Shown in pieces: positions 62,101-64,000 of a stretch of DNA of 64,000 nucleotides. Origin of the DNA: Notospermus geniculatus (Eukaryota; Nemertea; Pilidiophora; Heteronemertea; Lineidae); assembly GCA_002633025.1 (NCBI GenBank), contig NMRB01000507.1, positions 237,368 through 301,367 on the forward strand. The letters are read 5' to 3'. The translations under genes were made by a program, and so were the position numbers. The notes under the pieces are model-generated. The model had not been told where the DNA came from. It did not search any database and saw only the letters and a program-made list of their open reading frames with translations. Each line of letters starts with the position of its first letter. Within the stretch, counting starts at the first letter, position 1.

Positions 62101-63981
62101 AAGATTTTCGGGCTCCAGACGATCGTCCCAGCTCTTCCTGAGTCTGCATTCCTCTTGGAATAACATCTTGGCCCTTAACACCACTGGAGCAACGAATCCA
62201 TAAGGATCATACACACAACATGTTGTGCTGAGCAGAGCTCTCCTTGTGCAGTCCTTACTTGTCTTCAAAGCCAATCTGATTCCAAGCGTGTCTGTCTCCG
62301 GATTCCATACTACACCCAAAGCTTTCTCCGACGGCAAAGCTGACTGTGTCAGATCCAAACTTCTGATCGCCTTGGCTCTTTCTCCCTCAGGAATCTTCTC
62401 CAGCACTTCCTTGCTATTCGACATCCATTTTGTCAAACGGAATCCTCCTTTTTCCATCAGACTACTTATATCATCAACTCGACGGATAGCAGCCGTATCA
62501 TCTACCAGCGACCTGACGTCTACATAGAAATCCCGACTGACGGCAGTGACTGTGTCCTCATCATATCTATCACTCTGATCCTCCGCTGTTTTCCTGAGTG
62601 CAAAATTAGCGGCACTAGGGCTCCATACCCCTCCAAACAGATGGACAGCCATTCGGTAGGTTTCTGGTTCATGACTCATATCACCCTCCGGCCACCACAA
62701 GAAACGCAGAACGTCTCGGTCCTTGGGCGTGACACGAACTTGGTTGAACATCTGCTCGATGTCTCCCATAATGGCAACCCTCTCATGTCTAAAGCGAAGT
62801 AGAACTCCGAGCAACCTGTTCGTTAAATCCGGCCCCTGTAACACGTTCTTGTTCAATGACGTATCCGCATATTCTGCTGCACAGTCAAAAACCATCCTAA
62901 ACTTGTCTGGCTTGTGAACATTCACCACGTTATGATGCGGAAGATACCAAGTCCTGCCTGGTGCTGCATCCAACTCGTCATCTGGAACCTTTTCAGCAAA
63001 GTTCCGATCCAAAAGCTCCTTCACAGCAGCCGAATACTTCCCATGTAGATCCGGATCCTTCTCCAGTCGCCTCCCGAGTCCTTTCAGCCTTTTCTCGGCT
63101 AAAGCCTTGTTGTCTGGTAGATTTAGATCGTCTGAACTGAATGGTATTCCCAATTGATAGTGACCATTCACCAGCTCCGCAGTTTCGTTCCAAAACTCCA
63201 ACACTTTCTTGTCGTTTGGAGACATCCCATCTCCACCGGCTGTACAGGCATTTTCGATCTGCCACATTTTCTCGACCTTCTCTTCTAGAGAAATCTCTCG
63301 TCTGTAGACGAAGTTGCTGATGGCTTTGCCACTCTTGACATCATCGCCTAGTGATCCATTCAAAGCCCAACCTAACTTGGTTCTTGTCGCATACGGTTCA
63401 CCATCATTTCCTCTGCGTACTTCCAACGGTACCAGTGCCTCCGGAACATCTTGTCCAATCAGCAGCGTAACCTTTGAGCCATCCTTGGAGGGTATCGCTA
63501 AATCCCTCAGATGCTCCCAACGACTTATGTCAGCTCCATATCAACCATCTAGATCTGGAAATCGATCCAAAGCATACACTTTCGGCAAGCTGATGATTTT
63601 TCGCTTTGCTGTCTTCCCTTGGTTTCCTGTCACCTCTAAGCTGACTTCCATCACGTCCATTTCCTTTCCATCATGCAGCGTTTCCAACGACATGTTGAGA
63701 TTTCTTCCTTGGAGACCCAGCTGCTTCACCAAAGGCTGCGAGCAAAATGATCTGTTGCTCCCGGAGTCAAGAAGTGCCAGAGTCCTTATGAAAGATTCTT
63801 GATCCTTTCCTCTAACGTTTACTGCTACTATCGGGAGAGCAACGTGTGAGTCTTCCCTGTTCTCTGAATCACATGCGCAGTTCTTCTCCTTGACTTTGTC
63901 TTCAGCTTCACCATTCTTTTGAGTTTCAGCATGCTTCTGCTCTTCTGGTTTCCGCTCATCTTTCTCCTCAGATTTCAACAC
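61951..63981 (-). pseudogene. BEL/Pao retrotransposon protease-reverse transcriptase, broken
   Basis: One minus-strand frame from 63981 to 61951 with a single TGA at 63541-63543. Upstream part (146 codons): acidic/basic linker, then an aspartic protease with LALLDSGSNRSFC (DSGS about residue 72). Downstream part: IGQDVPEALVPLEVRRG then TKLGWALNG, the BEL/Pao protease-RT linker; LPHHNVVNVHKPDKFRMVFD; motif A in IMGDIEQMFNQV; and the catalytic box FYVDV, where the family has YVDD, followed by GFRLTKWMSNS and VYDPYGFVAP. The second catalytic Asp is replaced by Val (GTC for GAC), and the frame leaves homology near 62095, so RNase H and integrase are lost. Gag would lie past the window edge; a TAG sits just upstream of 63981. 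It is non-functional. Confidence 0.9.
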
Positions 63982-64000
63982 CTAATATAGGTCAAATTGC

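Overview
This is a eukaryotic window, most likely from a marine invertebrate. The evidence is an intronless rhodopsin-class GPCR, exon-like pieces with splice signals, tRNA-derived SINEs, several retroelement classes, and a dense crop of small inverted-repeat transposons. CR1/L2-like, Penelope-like, BEL/Pao, mariner and Polinton remnants together, plus GGCCCATGGGCC-type and AGGTCA-rich repeats, are what I associate with lophotrochozoan (mollusc, annelid, brachiopod) or invertebrate deuterostome genomes. I cannot decide the phylum from sequence alone. There is no prokaryotic operon structure and no CRISPR array.

Layout. 0-9 kb: a dead CR1/L2-like RT split by a perfect 164-bp palindrome, then several foldback elements (3.9, 5.6, 6.3, 8.35 and 8.6 kb) and a CACGTG-rich short-unit array (7.3-8.0 kb). 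9.1-10.9 kb: tRNA-related SINEs and a decayed Penelope-like element with inverted end copies. 13.5-15.1 kb: nested terminal-inverted-repeat elements around a 437-bp tandem duplication. 15.7-19.1 kb: a PAN/apple-like exon with a splice donor, followed by a near-identical 1.27-kb second copy joined by one N and split by a 737-bp transposon; this looks like two haplotypes placed in tandem. 21.3-23.6 kb: two adjacent same-strand open frames of over 300 codons that look like diverged paralogous exons of an unrecognised family. They are the best candidate for something undescribed here. 24-33 kb: nested inverted repeats, a mariner transposase relic and a 4-kb inverted-repeat element holding the only large N gap. 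34.6-36.0 kb: an L2/CR1-like retrotransposon inserted in a repeat whose uninterrupted copy lies at 31.4 kb.

38-45 kb: a microsatellite, AGGTCA-rich duplications, an apparently intact peptide-receptor-like GPCR (40.1-41.1 kb, minus strand), then a 99-bp tandem array invaded by a SINE and twin hairpin elements. 45.7-47.8 kb: an inverted minisatellite of a TTCGCCTT-type unit. 49.3-51.7 kb: a 2.5-kb foldback built from 147-bp units. 52-61 kb: further hairpin transposons and a 570-bp repeat in three copies. 61.0-64.0 kb: a Polinton/Maverick remnant (two overlapping ORFs) converging on a broken BEL/Pao protease-RT gene that runs to the window edge.

As a whole the window is an accessory, repeat-dominated region. 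One host gene (the GPCR) is convincing; the PAN-like exon and the paralogous ORF pair are probable. Most other structure is mobile DNA, and several insertions can be dated relative to each other because an uninterrupted paralogous site is also present.
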